A program made the position numbers and the translations under genes. The notes below the pieces were generated by a model. That model saw only the letters and a list, made by a program, of their open reading frames with translations. It ran no database searches and had not been told where the DNA came from. A stretch of 64,000 bases of DNA, taken from the NCBI RefSeq assembly GCF_014204795.1, contig NZ_JACHMB010000001.1:11296501-11360500 (forward strand). The letters run 5' to 3'. Origin of the DNA: Nonomuraea jabiensis (GTDB taxonomy: Bacteria > Actinomycetota > Actinomycetes > Streptosporangiales > Streptosporangiaceae). Positions 16,414 to 24,775 of the stretch are shown here, piece after piece; the first letter of the stretch is position 1, and each line of letters opens with the position of its first letter.

Positions 16414-18486
16414 TTAGACCCGCTCGACCTCGAAGACCAGCGCCGACTCGGCCCGCAGCACGGGAGCGGGCAGCCCCAGCTCGCCCAGGACCGCGCCGCT
16501 CAGCCGCACCGGGCCCGCGGTCCACTCCGGCAGCCCGGCCGCGCGGGGCTTGGGGCCCGCGACCCGCACCTCGTACGTCGCCGCCGGGTCGAGCCCCGGC
16601 AGCCGCAGCGGCGCGGGCCCGATCGCGACCCTGGAGGTGAGCTGGACGAACGCGAACACCCCGCGCTCCGGCAGCACCACCCCGTGCAGCAGCGCCGACG
16701 GGTCCGGGTGGTCGGCCCGCACCACCCGCCCGCCGTGCAGCGTCGGCCGCAGCCGCTTGTGCAGGGCGATCCACTCGGCCAGTTCCTCCAGCTCCGCCTG
16801 GCTCACCGAGGTCAGGTCCCACTCCACGCCCATGTGACCGAACAGCGCGGTCGCGGCCCGGAAGGCCAGCGGCAGCGACCGGCCCGTGATGTGGTCCTGC
16901 GGCGCGCCGACGTGGCTGCCCATCCGCTCCGGCGGCACGAGCAGCCCGGTCCAGCGCTGGATCGCCTGCCGGTCGAGCGCGTCGTTGCTGTCCGACGTCC
17001 ACACCCGGTCGGTACGCGCCAGGACGCCGTAGTCGACGCGGGCCCCGCCCGACGAGCACGACTCGATCTCCAGCTCGGGGTGGCGGGCCCGCAGCTCGTC
17101 CAGCAGCCGGTACGTGGCCAGCGTCTGCGCGTGCACCCCGGGCACCCCGTCGTGCACCGGCTCGGCGATGTCGCGGTTGTGGTCCCACTTGATGTAGTCG
17201 AGCGCGTACTCGCTCACCAGGCTGTCCAGCCGCTCCAGCAGGTAGTCGTACGCCTCGGGCCTGGCCAGGTCGAGCACCTGCTGGTTGCGCTGCGGCGGCG
17301 GCATGCGCTCGGACCGTCCGAGGATCCAGTCGGGGTGCGCGCGCAGCAGGTCGGAGTCCGGGTTGACCATCTCCGGCTCGAACCACAGCCCGAACTGCAT
17401 GCCGAGCTTGCGCACGTGCTCGGCGAGGGGGTTCAGGCCGTCCGGCCAGACGCCCTCGTCGACGTACCAGTCGCCGAGCCCGGCCCGGTCGTCGCGGCGA
17501 TGGCGGAACCAGCCGTCGTCGAGTACGAACCGCTCGATCCCCGCCGCCGCGGCCTTGTCGGCCAGCTCCAGCAGCCGGTCGAGGCCGTGGTCGAAGTAGG
17601 TGGCCTCCCAGTTGTTCAGCGTGACCGGGCGGACCCCCAGCGGGCGGGCGGCGCGCAGGTGGTCGTGCAGCCGCGTGCTCGCCTCGTCCAGCCCGCCGCC
17701 CGACCAGGTGAAGTACACCTGCGGCGTGCGGTAGCTCTCCCCCTCGGCCAGCACGATCTCGCCGGGCTCCAGCAGCTCGCCCGCCGCCACCAGCGCCGGC
17801 CCCTCGGCCAGGCGCTCGGCGTAGTGGAGGTGGTTGCCGCTCCAGCCCGCGTGCACCCCCCACACCTCGCCGCCGCGGAACCCGAACCCGGCGGTCCCGG
17901 CCACCAGCAGCCCCGTGCCGTCGTGCCCGGTCCGGCCGCGCCGGTTCTCGCGCGACCACACGCCGTAACCGAACGCCGTGCGCTGCGGCACCTTCTCCAG
18001 CGCCCACCGGCCGGTGAAGTCCAGCAGCTCGCCGGCGCGCGCCGGCACCGGCAGCGCGCAGACCAGCCCCTCCAGCCGGTACGGGGCGGCGGCGGTGTTC
18101 GTCAGCGTGTGCCGCATCGTCACCAGGCCGCCGGCGTCCATGGCCAGCTCGGTGACCAGTTCCAGGCCCGCGCGGGCGTCGGAGGCCGCGACGGTGACCG
18201 TGCCGCCCCGGCCGGGCGTCGCGTCCGCGTCGAGCCGGTCCAGCGTCCAGCGCACCGGCCAGTGTTCGCCGTCCCGGCCGCCCGACAGGCCCGGCCTGCC
18301 GTACCAGTTGTCTCCCTGGGCGGGCAGCAGCGGCGGCGCGGCGGTGAGGGAGGCCAGCGCGGGCGTCAGCTCGTCGCCGGTCGCGGACCCGAGGTCGGCG
18401 CCGAAGTGGCGCACGCGCGGCAGGCCGGTGCCCGAGGCGTCCAGCACCAGGGCGGCTCCCGCGGCGGAGAGGATGAGGGGTGACAA
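16414..18486 (-). CDS. GH36 alpha-galactosidase
   Basis: A 690-residue retaining alpha-galactosidase. An N-terminal beta-supersandwich (to about residue 290) is followed by the TIM barrel starting NNWEATYF, the signature FVLDDGWF, the nucleophile Asp in YIKWDHNRD and the acid/base Asp in WTSDSND, with CSSGGARVDYG between them. A C-terminal beta domain ends the chain. No signal peptide is seen, so it would hydrolyse imported raffinose-type or melibiose-type sugars in the cytoplasm. The start is TTG at 18486, preceded at 7 bases by GAGGAG; no ATG or GTG fits as well. No transporter gene adjoins it. Confidence 0.92.
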   Translation of the reverse strand: MSPLILSAAGAALVLDASGTGLPRVRHFGADLGSATGDELTPALASLTAAPPLLPAQGDNWYGRPGLSGGRDGEHWPVRWTLDRLDADATPGRGGTVTVAASDARAGLELVTELAMDAGGLVTMRHTLTNTAAAPYRLEGLVCALPVPARAGELLDFTGRWALEKVPQRTAFGYGVWSRENRRGRTGHDGTGLLVAGTAGFGFRGGEVWGVHAGWSGNHLHYAERLAEGPALVAAGELLEPGEIVLAEGESYRTPQVYFTWSGGGLDEASTRLHDHLRAARPLGVRPVTLNNWEATYFDHGLDRLLELADKAAAAGIERFVLDDGWFRHRRDDRAGLGDWYVDEGVWPDGLNPLAEHVRKLGMQFGLWFEPEMVNPDSDLLRAHPDWILGRSERMPPPQRNQQVLDLARPEAYDYLLERLDSLVSEYALDYIKWDHNRDIAEPVHDGVPGVHAQTLATYRLLDELRARHPELEIESCSSGGARVDYGVLARTDRVWTSDSNDALDRQAIQRWTGLLVPPERMGSHVGAPQDHITGRSLPLAFRAATALFGHMGVEWDLTSVSQAELEELAEWIALHKRLRPTLHGGRVVRADHPDPSALLHGVVLPERGVFAFVQLTSRVAIGPAPLRLPGLDPAATYEVRVAGPKPRAAGLPEWTAGPVRLSGAVLGELGLPAPVLRAESALVFEVERV

Positions 18487-18653
18487 GTCGGACTCCTCGT
18501 TCAGCTCAGCGTTACGACGCGAACCTACAGGAACAGCACACTTGCCTCGATCATGGGGCGGCCCCTCCGGGGGCAGGAGCCGGAGGGGGTGAAAAGCGTC
18601 AGACGGAGATCCGCCCGTCGTGGACGCCGCTCTGCCCTGCGTGCGGCGGGGCG

Positions 18654-19361
18654 TCAGGCGGGCTCGGGCGTGCTGCCGAGCACGACGCGCAGGTCCGCCT
18701 GCGTAGGCGGCTTCGTCCAGGTGAGCCCCGGCCCCCCGGCGGCGATCAGGCGCGGCGCGACCTCGCGCAGCAACTCCCCGGCCGCGGCCTCGGGCTGCTT
18801 CTCCCTGGCCTCCCGGTACTGCTCGAGCACCCTGGCCAGGTCGAGCATCATCGTGTTGGTCTCACGCACGGTGACCTGCAACGCTCCAATGGCCGGGTCG
18901 GCCGACCAGGGGCACTCGCCGGACACGGCCTCGCGCACCGCCTCGGCGAAGGCGGCCCGGTCCATGCCGTCCACCTCGCCGTCCAGCCAGTCCTCGCGCA
19001 GGTTCAGCACCCCCGGCCGCTCCACCGCCCCGAGGTGCGCGATCAGGGCCACCACCGTGCCCTGCGGATCGTGCAGCGCGGCGTCCCCCCTGGCCGCGAA
19101 GGCGTCGGCGAGCAGGTGCAGCGAGATCAGCCGGGGCGGCTCGTACGTCGTGAGCACCCCCTGCCTGCCGCGCGCCCGCAGCGGGTAGGCCCGCAGACCC
19201 TCCATGAACGCGGGCTCGACCTCCGCCGGGATCCCGAGGTCCATGTCCGCCTCGACCGTGGTGCCGGCGTCACCGGCGTCACGGCCGGCCGGGTCACGCC
19301 GGAACCACCAGACCATCGCCCCCACGACAATGGCGGCCAGCACTACCACTGCGATCCACAC
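18654..19361 (-). CDS. Membrane-anchored hypothetical protein, 235 aa
   Basis: A single N-terminal membrane span (IAVVVLAAIVVGAMVWWF, about residues 3-20) is followed by an acidic linker and a soluble helical region of about 190 residues. I do not recognise the family. Notable segments are the YEPPRLISLHLLADAFAARGD region and a run of helices ending in AAGELLREVAPRL. The GTG at 19361 is preferred because the span then begins at the N-terminus and the DNA upstream is less GC-rich and non-coding in character; AGGGGA lies 14 bases upstream, farther than usual. It is divergent from a TetR gene that may regulate it. Confidence 0.6.
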   Translation of the reverse strand: MWIAVVVLAAIVVGAMVWWFRRDPAGRDAGDAGTTVEADMDLGIPAEVEPAFMEGLRAYPLRARGRQGVLTTYEPPRLISLHLLADAFAARGDAALHDPQGTVVALIAHLGAVERPGVLNLREDWLDGEVDGMDRAAFAEAVREAVSGECPWSADPAIGALQVTVRETNTMMLDLARVLEQYREAREKQPEAAAGELLREVAPRLIAAGGPGLTWTKPPTQADLRVVLGSTPEPA

Positions 19362-19501
19362 GATGTTGTTTGCTTTCCCCTCGTACCTGACAGCGGTAGC
19401 AGCGTAGTGTGCTCCGACCGGATGAATACGCAAATTTCTGCAAATGCGGCTAAGCGCACCCGCGGATCGTGTATGCCCTGGCGGCTGACAGAATTGGAAA
19501 G

Positions 19502-20086
19502 GTGACAGATGGCATCCTGACACCGGACCAGATCCTCGCCGCGGCCCAGGACGTCCTGCGCCGTTACGGTCCGGCCAAGGCCACGGTCGTCGACGTCGCC
19601 CGCGCGCTCGGCGTCAGCCACGGCAGCGTCTACCGGCACTTCCCCAGCAAGACGGCCCTGCGCGAGGCCGTGACCCAGCGCTGGCTCGACCAGTCGCACG
19701 CGGAGCTGGCCACCGTGCTGGCCTCCGACGCCCCGGCCGGCGTGCGGCTGCGCGAATGGCTGGGCGCGCTGTTCCGCTCCAAGCGCAAGCGGGCGCTGGA
19801 CGACCCCGAGCTGTTCGCCACCTACGTGGCCCTGGTGACCGAGTCCAGCCAGGTCGTCGAGGGACACGTCGCCGACCTGGTCGGCCAGATCCGGCAGATC
19901 GTGGACGCCGGGCTCGAGCGGGGCGAGTTCGCCGCCCCAGACCCCGCCGCCACGGCCCGCGCCGTCTTCGACGCGGCGATACGCTTCCACAACCCGGCGC
20001 ACGCCGCCGAATGGAGCCGGCCGGGCATCGAGGATGACTTCACCGCTCTGTGTGATCTCATCCTTCTCGGGCTCGAAGTCCGCTGA
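19502..20086 (+). CDS. TetR family regulator
   Basis: A 194-residue one-component repressor. The N-terminal TetR helix-turn-helix (about residues 7-55) reads ILAAAQDVLRRYGPAKATV ... VSHGSVYRHFPSKTALREAV. The C-terminal ligand domain is all-helical and ends in FTALCDLILLGLEVR. The GTG at 19502 places the domain at the usual distance from the N-terminus; an in-frame GTG at 19469 is possible. It is divergent from the membrane-anchored gene ending at 18654, the most likely target. No strong palindrome was found in the 140-base intergenic region. Confidence 0.85.
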   Translation: MTDGILTPDQILAAAQDVLRRYGPAKATVVDVARALGVSHGSVYRHFPSKTALREAVTQRWLDQSHAELATVLASDAPAGVRLREWLGALFRSKRKRALDDPELFATYVALVTESSQVVEGHVADLVGQIRQIVDAGLERGEFAAPDPAATARAVFDAAIRFHNPAHAAEWSRPGIEDDFTALCDLILLGLEVR

Positions 20087-20278
20087 TGGTGTGGTGTTTT
20101 TACATCTGGTAACCGGAATTGTTGTCCTGGCGGATTAGCTCTCTCCACCTGCATCTCCGTTCAGCCCTGAACAGACATGTAGACTCGGAGCCGAACGCTG
20201 TCGCTCTCAGTGACGCCACGGGCCGGCCCGCGCCACCGGTAGGAGGTTCCCGGCCCTGACAGAGCGCGGAGCCGCTTC

Positions 20279-20602
20279 ATGGAGCCACTCCAGCTGACCA
20301 CCACCCGCCGCAACGGGACCCTGACCGTCAGCGTGTCCGGCGAGCTCGACATCGCCACCACCGAACGCCTGCGCGCCCACCTGCTCGACCTGCTGCAGGA
20401 GGCGGGACGCGCCCCGCACAAGCAGGTCGCGCTGGTCATCGAGATGAGCCGGCTGACCTTCATCGACGCCGCCGGGCTCGGCATCCTCGTCAGCGCCCGC
20501 AACCACGCCCAGGCCCAGCAGGTTCCGCTGCGCCTCACGGGCGTCCCGCCGGCCGTCCGGCGGCTGCTGCGCATCACCGGCCTGGAGGCGCGCCTCACCT
20601 GA
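20279..20602 (+). CDS. STAS-domain protein, anti-sigma antagonist fold
   Basis: A 107-residue single STAS domain, the fold of SpoIIAA/RsbV anti-anti-sigma factors that free sigma factors by binding an anti-sigma kinase. Typical strands and helices are present (SGELDIATTERLR, FIDAAGLGILV). In SpoIIAA the segment is DSSG with Ser58 phosphorylated; here it reads D63-A64-A65-G66, so the residue equivalent to Ser58 is Ala. The protein may therefore be insensitive to its kinase or act by a different logic. ATG 20279 gives the family length. It is monocistronic as far as can be seen, with the RNB gene 27 bases downstream. Confidence 0.82.
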   Translation: MEPLQLTTTRRNGTLTVSVSGELDIATTERLRAHLLDLLQEAGRAPHKQVALVIEMSRLTFIDAAGLGILVSARNHAQAQQVPLRLTGVPPAVRRLLRITGLEARLT

Positions 20603-20629
20603 ACGCCCGCCACCTGTAGGTTGTCAGGC

Positions 20630-22048
20630 GTGATTCAGGTTCCCGATCAGATACCCCTGAAGCTGGAGGACGGGTTCGAACGCGTCAGGCGGGAGCTCGA
20701 CCTGCCGGACGACTTCCCCCGCGCCGTGCTCGACGAGGCCGCGTGGGTGGCGCGGGTGCCGCGGCTCGACGCCGAGGACCTGTCCGACGTGCCGTTCGTC
20801 ACCATCGACCCGCCCGGCTCGATGGACCTCGACCAGGCCGTGCATCTGGAGCGGCTGCGCGCCGGCTACCGCGTCTGGTACGCGATCGCCGACGTCGGCG
20901 CGTTCGTCCGGCCGGGCGGCCCCATCGACGCCGAGGCCCGCACCAGGGGCGAGACCGTCTACCTGCCCGCGGGCAAGGTGCCGCTGCACCCCAAGGTCCT
21001 GTCGGAGGACGCGGCCAGCCTGCTGCCCGGCGCCCTGCGGCCGGCCGCGGTCTGGCGCATCGACCTCGACGCCGACGGCCGCACGGTCGGCGCCGACGTG
21101 CAGCGCGCGCTCGTGCGCAGCCGCGAGCGCCTCGACTACGCCTATGTGCAGGCGGCCGTCGACACCGGCACCGCCGACGCCGTCCTGGGGCTGCTGGCCG
21201 AGATCGGCCGCCTGCGCCTGGCCCTCGAACGCGAGCGCGGCGGCGTCACCCTGCCCACCCCCGAGCAGGAGGTGGTCTCCGACGGCGACGGCGCCTACCG
21301 GCTGGAGTTCCGGCTGCCGCTGCCCGCCGAGGCGTGGAACGCGCAGATCTCCCTGCTGACCGGCATGGCCGCGGCCTCGATGATGCTCGACGCCGAGATC
21401 GGCATCCTGCGCGTGCTGCCCCGGCCGCACGCCGACGACCTGGCCAAGGTCCGCCGGGTGGCCCAGGCGCTGGACGTCCCCTGGCCCGACGGGGCCGCCT
21501 ACGGCGCCGTGGTGCACGACCTGGATCCGCAGAACCCGCAGCAGGCGGCGTTCCTGCACGAGTCGAAGGTGCTGCTGCGCGGCGCGGGCTACGTGGCCTT
21601 CGACGGCGCGCCGCCCAAGCTGGCCGAGCACGCGGCGGTGGCGGCGCCGTACGCGCACGTCACGGCTCCGCTGCGGCGCCTGGTCGACCGGTACGCGACC
21701 GAGGTGTGCCTGGCGGTCGCGGCGGGCGTGCCGGTGCCGTCCGACATCCGGGCGGGCCTGGCGGCCCTGCCCGCCATCATGAGCTCGACCGGGCGGCGCG
21801 CCGGGGCGGTGGAGCGGGCGTCCGTGGACCTGGTGGAGGCGTTCCTGCTGCGGGAGCGGATCGGGCAGGCGTTCGACGCGGTGGTGATCGACGTGGACGA
21901 GCGCCGCGGGGGCGGGCAGGTGCAGCTCGTCGACCCGGCCGTGATCGCGCGCTGCGACGGCCCGCTCCCCCTCGGCGAGCGGGTCACGGTACGCCTGACG
22001 CAGGCGGACCCGGCCACCCGCGAGGTCCGCTTCACCCTGGCGACGTGA
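20630..22048 (+). CDS. RNB-domain ribonuclease (RNase II/R family)
   Basis: A 472-residue protein consisting mostly of the RNB catalytic domain, which degrades RNA 3' to 5'. The active-site Asp cluster is visible in TIDPPGSMDLDQAVHL, together with YAIADVGAFV, the YLPAGKVPLHP loop and the later YAHVTAPLRRLVDRY segment. The N-terminal cold-shock and C-terminal S1 domains of RNase R are absent, as in the short actinobacterial members. GTG 20630 is chosen: TAGGTT at 20617-20622 lies 7 bases upstream, so the mRNA is probably leaderless. The gene converges on a small membrane-protein gene across a perfect palindromic terminator. Confidence 0.88.
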   Translation: MIQVPDQIPLKLEDGFERVRRELDLPDDFPRAVLDEAAWVARVPRLDAEDLSDVPFVTIDPPGSMDLDQAVHLERLRAGYRVWYAIADVGAFVRPGGPIDAEARTRGETVYLPAGKVPLHPKVLSEDAASLLPGALRPAAVWRIDLDADGRTVGADVQRALVRSRERLDYAYVQAAVDTGTADAVLGLLAEIGRLRLALERERGGVTLPTPEQEVVSDGDGAYRLEFRLPLPAEAWNAQISLLTGMAAASMMLDAEIGILRVLPRPHADDLAKVRRVAQALDVPWPDGAAYGAVVHDLDPQNPQQAAFLHESKVLLRGAGYVAFDGAPPKLAEHAAVAAPYAHVTAPLRRLVDRYATEVCLAVAAGVPVPSDIRAGLAALPAIMSSTGRRAGAVERASVDLVEAFLLRERIGQAFDAVVIDVDERRGGGQVQLVDPAVIARCDGPLPLGERVTVRLTQADPATREVRFTLAT

Positions 22049-22060
22049 ACCTCGGGCGAC

Positions 22061-22084
22061 TGCGGGGCCGCGCGCGGCCCCGCA
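22061..22084. terminator. Bidirectional 24-bp palindromic terminator
   Basis: TGCGGGGCCGCG followed directly by its reverse complement forms a perfect 24-bp palindrome between the convergent RNB (ends 22048) and small membrane-protein (ends 22092) genes. As RNA it folds to a strong GC hairpin on either strand. Confidence 0.75.
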
Positions 22085-22091
22085 CCGGGCG

Positions 22092-22262
22092 TCACTTCTT
22101 CAGCGGACTCCATCCCGCGCCCACGCCCATGAGGTGGAGCGCGACGCAGAGCAGCCCGGCGGTACCGAGCGTGGCGACCGTGACCACGCTGCCGACCGCG
22201 AGGCCGGCGATCTCGAAGACGAGGGCGAGCACGAACAGCAGGGCGGCGACAAGGGCGAACAT
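22092..22262 (-). CDS. Small membrane protein, 56 aa
   Basis: A 56-residue protein made almost entirely of two hydrophobic segments (FALVAALLFVLALVFEIAGL and VVTVATLGTAGLLCVALHLMG) with a short basic tail ending KK. The ATG at 22262 is supported by GGAGGTAG 8 bases upstream. No known function; the layout suggests a small two-span membrane protein. An upstream extension would add a charged Arg-rich stretch with no ribosome binding site and is rejected. Confidence 0.7.
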   Translation of the reverse strand: MFALVAALLFVLALVFEIAGLAVGSVVTVATLGTAGLLCVALHLMGVGAGWSPLKK

Positions 22263-22424
22263 GTGATGGCTACCTCCGAACGGGGCCGGCCGGACGCCGC
22301 GCATCCGAGGGGGCTGGCCTCGGCGAGTGCGTCCGAGGATGTCTCTGACATGGGGATTTCCAGCACGATCGGCCGAAAAACTGCCCCGAAGGTGACGTTG
22401 CGTGAACGAACGACGACACCGATT

Positions 22425-22438
22425 TGACCGGCCGGTCA
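22425..22438. promoter_or_regulatory. Perfect 14-bp palindrome, TetR-type operator candidate
   Basis: TGACCGGCCGGTCA is perfectly symmetric and lies between the small membrane-protein gene (starts 22262) and the 3' end of a TetR gene (22456). Its size and spacing suit a TetR-family dimer. It sits after, not before, the TetR gene, so a nearby lost or unrecognised promoter may be the target. Confidence 0.35.
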
Positions 22439-22455
22439 GTCTCCCGGCATGGGGC

Positions 22456-23025
22456 TCAGACCCCTTTCACCCGCATGCCGTCGCAGACCACATCAGCCAT
22501 CCGTACGGCCGCCCCTCTGGCCCGGGCCCTGCGCTCGGCCACCAGGCACCCGCGCAGCAGATCCAGCACGTCCTCCCCCGCCAGATCCCCGCGCGCCGCC
22601 CCGGCCCGCTGCGCCCTGACCAGTAATCGGGCGACGGCCCTGCCGAGATCGTCCTGCAACGAGACCTTCATCCCGGCCCCGCTGTCGAGCATGTCGCACA
22701 GCGCCTGGCTCTCCGACGCCTGCTCGACCACCTTGGCGAACCAGGCGAAGAACGCCTTCCCGGGATCCTCCGCCGTGGCCAGCGCGCGGGCGTCGGCCAC
22801 GAACCGCTCGATCCGCCCCAGCAGCACCGCCTCGAACAGCGCCTCCTTGGTCGGGAAGTGCCGGTAGACGGTGCCCACCCCGAACCCGGCCCGCCGCGCG
22901 ATCTCGTCGAAGGAGATCGTCAGGCCGTCACTGGCCAGGGCCTCCTGCGCGATCTGCAGCACCCGCTCCCGGTTCCGCCGGGCGTCGGCCCGCAGCGGCC
23001 GGGCCGAGCTGTGGTCGTCGCCCAT
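22456..23025 (-). CDS. TetR family regulator
   Basis: A 189-residue TetR-type repressor. The DNA-binding region (about residues 12-60) reads RRNRERVLQIAQEALASDG ... FDEIARRAGFGVGTVYRHFPTKEALFEAV. The helical C-terminal domain includes FFAWFAKVVEQASESQALCDML and ends in MADVVCDGMRVKGV. This subclass commonly controls short-chain dehydrogenases or oxidoreductases. ATG 23025 is used because an upstream in-frame extension of 125 codons is non-coding in character. The DNA upstream holds a degenerate NB-ARC fragment rather than a divergent target, so the regulated gene has probably been lost. Confidence 0.85.
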   Translation of the reverse strand: MGDDHSSARPLRADARRNRERVLQIAQEALASDGLTISFDEIARRAGFGVGTVYRHFPTKEALFEAVLLGRIERFVADARALATAEDPGKAFFAWFAKVVEQASESQALCDMLDSGAGMKVSLQDDLGRAVARLLVRAQRAGAARGDLAGEDVLDLLRGCLVAERRARARGAAVRMADVVCDGMRVKGV

Positions 23026-23148
23026 GAACGAACCTGCCTTCAACAACCGGAGGGATCTCTCCGATTCTATCGACCACCCCTCGGCCCCGCGCCAGCCGTG
23101 GTCAGCCGGCGTGGCGCTCGGTGACGATGTGGTCGCCAATGCCGGGGG

Positions 23149-23337
23149 CCGCTCCCCCTGCTGCCCGGCGCGCCCGGCTGCGCGACCCTCATCACCAGCC
23201 GCCCCCGCCTGACCACGCTGGTGACCGCACACGCCGTCGACCTGCCGATGATGCCCCACGAGCAGGCGCTCGACCTCCTGCACAACCTCTGTGCTCAACC
23301 CCGTACAGGTGAACGTGCTCAGTTGGTGATGCGCTGA
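23149..23337 (+). pseudogene. Fragment of an AfsR/SARP-type NB-ARC regulator
   Basis: One reading frame encodes LLPGAPGCATLITSRPRL from 23158, then MMPHEQALDLLHNL and a stop at 23335-23337. The first segment is typical of the NB-ARC domain in large AfsR-like or LuxR-like regulators (LLPGSPGCAVLVTSR pattern), where a Walker-B/sensor strand precedes the repeat domain. Only about 60 codons remain, with no start codon, P-loop or DNA-binding domain. It is a decayed remnant. Confidence 0.5.
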
Positions 23338-23396
23338 CCACGGGCTCTCGTCAGTCCGCAATGGACGGTCGACGGCGTCGGTCGGCAGGGCACTTC

Positions 23397-23863
23397 TCAT
23401 GCCACCTTGATGACAACCTCGGCGGTGTAGTCGATGAACCGCACCCCGATGGCTTCGGCGTGCTCGCGCTTGGCGGTACTCCCGGTGCCGATCACACGCA
23501 GCTCGCGCCCGATGGCCAGCCGGGCGACGGCGAGGCCGACCCCGCCTCCGACCCCGTTGACCAGGACCGTGGCACCGGCCGGGAGGCCGAGCTGGTCGAG
23601 CGCATCCACCGCGGTCGTCCCGGCCACTGGCAGCGTTGCCGCCACGGTCGCGGACAGACCCGCCGGGATGCGGGCGGTGTTCGGCGCGGACAGCACCGTC
23701 GTCTCGGCGTAGGTGCCGCCACCGGCGCGCGCGAAGCCGAAGACCGCGTCACCCACCTCGAGCCCGTCAACGTCCTCGCCCCGGGCGAGAACGGTTCCCG
23801 CTGCCTCCATGCCCAGCACTCGGGGGAACGGACGTCCGCCGTCGAGCCCGGGGACCAGACCCG
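23397..23863 (-). pseudogene. Truncated zinc-independent quinone oxidoreductase
   Basis: This frame encodes the middle of an NADPH:quinone oxidoreductase of the medium-chain dehydrogenase family: RVLGMEAAGTVLARGEDV, VGDAVFGF, the central LPVAGTTAVDAL and the nucleotide-binding VLVNGVGGGVGLAVARLA. The first 40-50 residues of the family are missing and are replaced in frame by integrase sequence. The C-terminal 130 or so residues are cut off by a stop at 23397. A complete enzyme would be about 310 residues, so this cannot be functional as such. The chimeric frame starts at an ATG at 23936 inside the integrase part. Confidence 0.75.
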
Positions 23864-24180
23864 AGCGCAGGTCGTCGATGTCAAGGGCGACGAGCTCGTG
23901 GACGCGGGTGCCGGTGTAGAACGTGGTGTAGCTCATGGCGCGGTCGCGGGGCGGGGACAGTTAGATCTCGCAGAAGGCGGACCCGGGTGCGCGGCTCGAG
24001 CGCCCGCGGAGCGAGGTTGGGCAGTTTGATCCGTTCGGCTGCCGCGGGACCGATGCCGAGGCGGCGGTTGAGATCGTCGACTGCGGTCAGGTGCGCGTTG
24101 ACGGCGGTGGGCTTGCGCACCCGGGAGAGGTAGTTGCTGACGGTTTCGCCGTCGGGCGGAGAGCCAGGCTTGGTGAGGTC
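23864..24180 (-). pseudogene. Tyrosine recombinase (integrase) remnant
   Basis: From 24180 downward one frame encodes a core-binding-type segment (GETVSNYLSRVRKPTAVNA, then LTAVDDLNRRLGIGP and LAPRALEPR). After a frameshift near 23960 the catalytic-domain start follows in another frame (FYTGTRVHELVALDIDDL), which is the Arg-containing box I of tyrosine recombinases. The His-x-x-Arg and Tyr boxes are missing. The second frame continues directly into the quinone-oxidoreductase fragment. This is a dead integrase marking past integration. Confidence 0.75.
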
Positions 24181-24239
24181 GCTTCGTACGCAAGATCCAA
24201 CGCGCCACAGTCTCCCCCTCCATCCCCACGGACCATCTC

Positions 24240-24271
24240 TTGCGTTTACGCAAAGTTCAGTACATACTGAA
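24240..24271. promoter_or_regulatory. Two adjacent perfect palindromes, likely operators
   Basis: TTGCGT-TT-ACGCAA (24240-24253) and TTCAGTA-CA-TACTGAA (24256-24271) are both perfect inverted repeats with 2-base centres, 30 bases upstream of the MarR-like gene at 24302. TATAGA at 24275-24280 could be part of its -10. The second palindrome is the better candidate for the MarR-like protein itself; the first could bind a different factor. Confidence 0.6.
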
Positions 24272-24301
24272 TTTTATAGACGATTGAGATAGGTGGAGGG
24301 A

Positions 24302-24775
24302 ATGACAGACGATCGGGAGCGAATCCTGGAGTGGGTGGAGCGGGCGGCGGTGTTCTGCACGGATGAGTACGCCGTGCCGCCCATCGCCGGCCGCGTGCTG
24401 GCCTGGTTGATGATCTGCGATCCGCCGGAGCAGTCGGCGGGCCAGATCGCCGAGGCGATCGGCGCGAGCAGGGCGTCGCTGGCCACCAGCATGCGCCTGC
24501 TCATCGACGCCGGATTCGTGCGCCGCCGCACCCGTCCGGGGCAGAAGACTCACTACTACCGGGTGGACGACGACGCCTGGGAACGGGTCGTCCGGCGCAG
24601 GGTCGCGGGCCTGGCCGCGTTCCGTGAGATCACCGCGGCGGGCATGGAGCTGACCGGCTCCGATCCGGTGCGCACCGGGCGGCTGCGCGCGGCGCACAAC
24701 GTCTTCGACTGGATGGACAAGGCCTTCGCGAGCATGCCCGGGCCGCAGCACGAGGGAGATGCCGATGAGGCGTGA
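24302..24775 (+). CDS. MarR/GbsR-like winged-helix regulator
   Basis: A 157-residue DNA-binding protein with a winged helix-turn-helix at about residues 15-85. The sequence reads GRVLAWLMICDPPEQSAGQIAEAIGASRASLATSMRLLIDAGFV and a basic wing RRRTRPGQKTHYYRVDD follows, the pattern of GbsR/MarR-type regulators that act as dimers. ATG 24302 has GGAGGGA directly upstream. The stop overlaps the monooxygenase start by 17 bases, so regulator, monooxygenase and hydrolase form one operon, presumably self-regulated through the palindromes at 24240-24271. The inducer is likely an aromatic or similar substrate of the monooxygenase (inference). Confidence 0.82.
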   Translation: MTDDRERILEWVERAAVFCTDEYAVPPIAGRVLAWLMICDPPEQSAGQIAEAIGASRASLATSMRLLIDAGFVRRRTRPGQKTHYYRVDDDAWERVVRRRVAGLAAFREITAAGMELTGSDPVRTGRLRAAHNVFDWMDKAFASMPGPQHEGDADEA

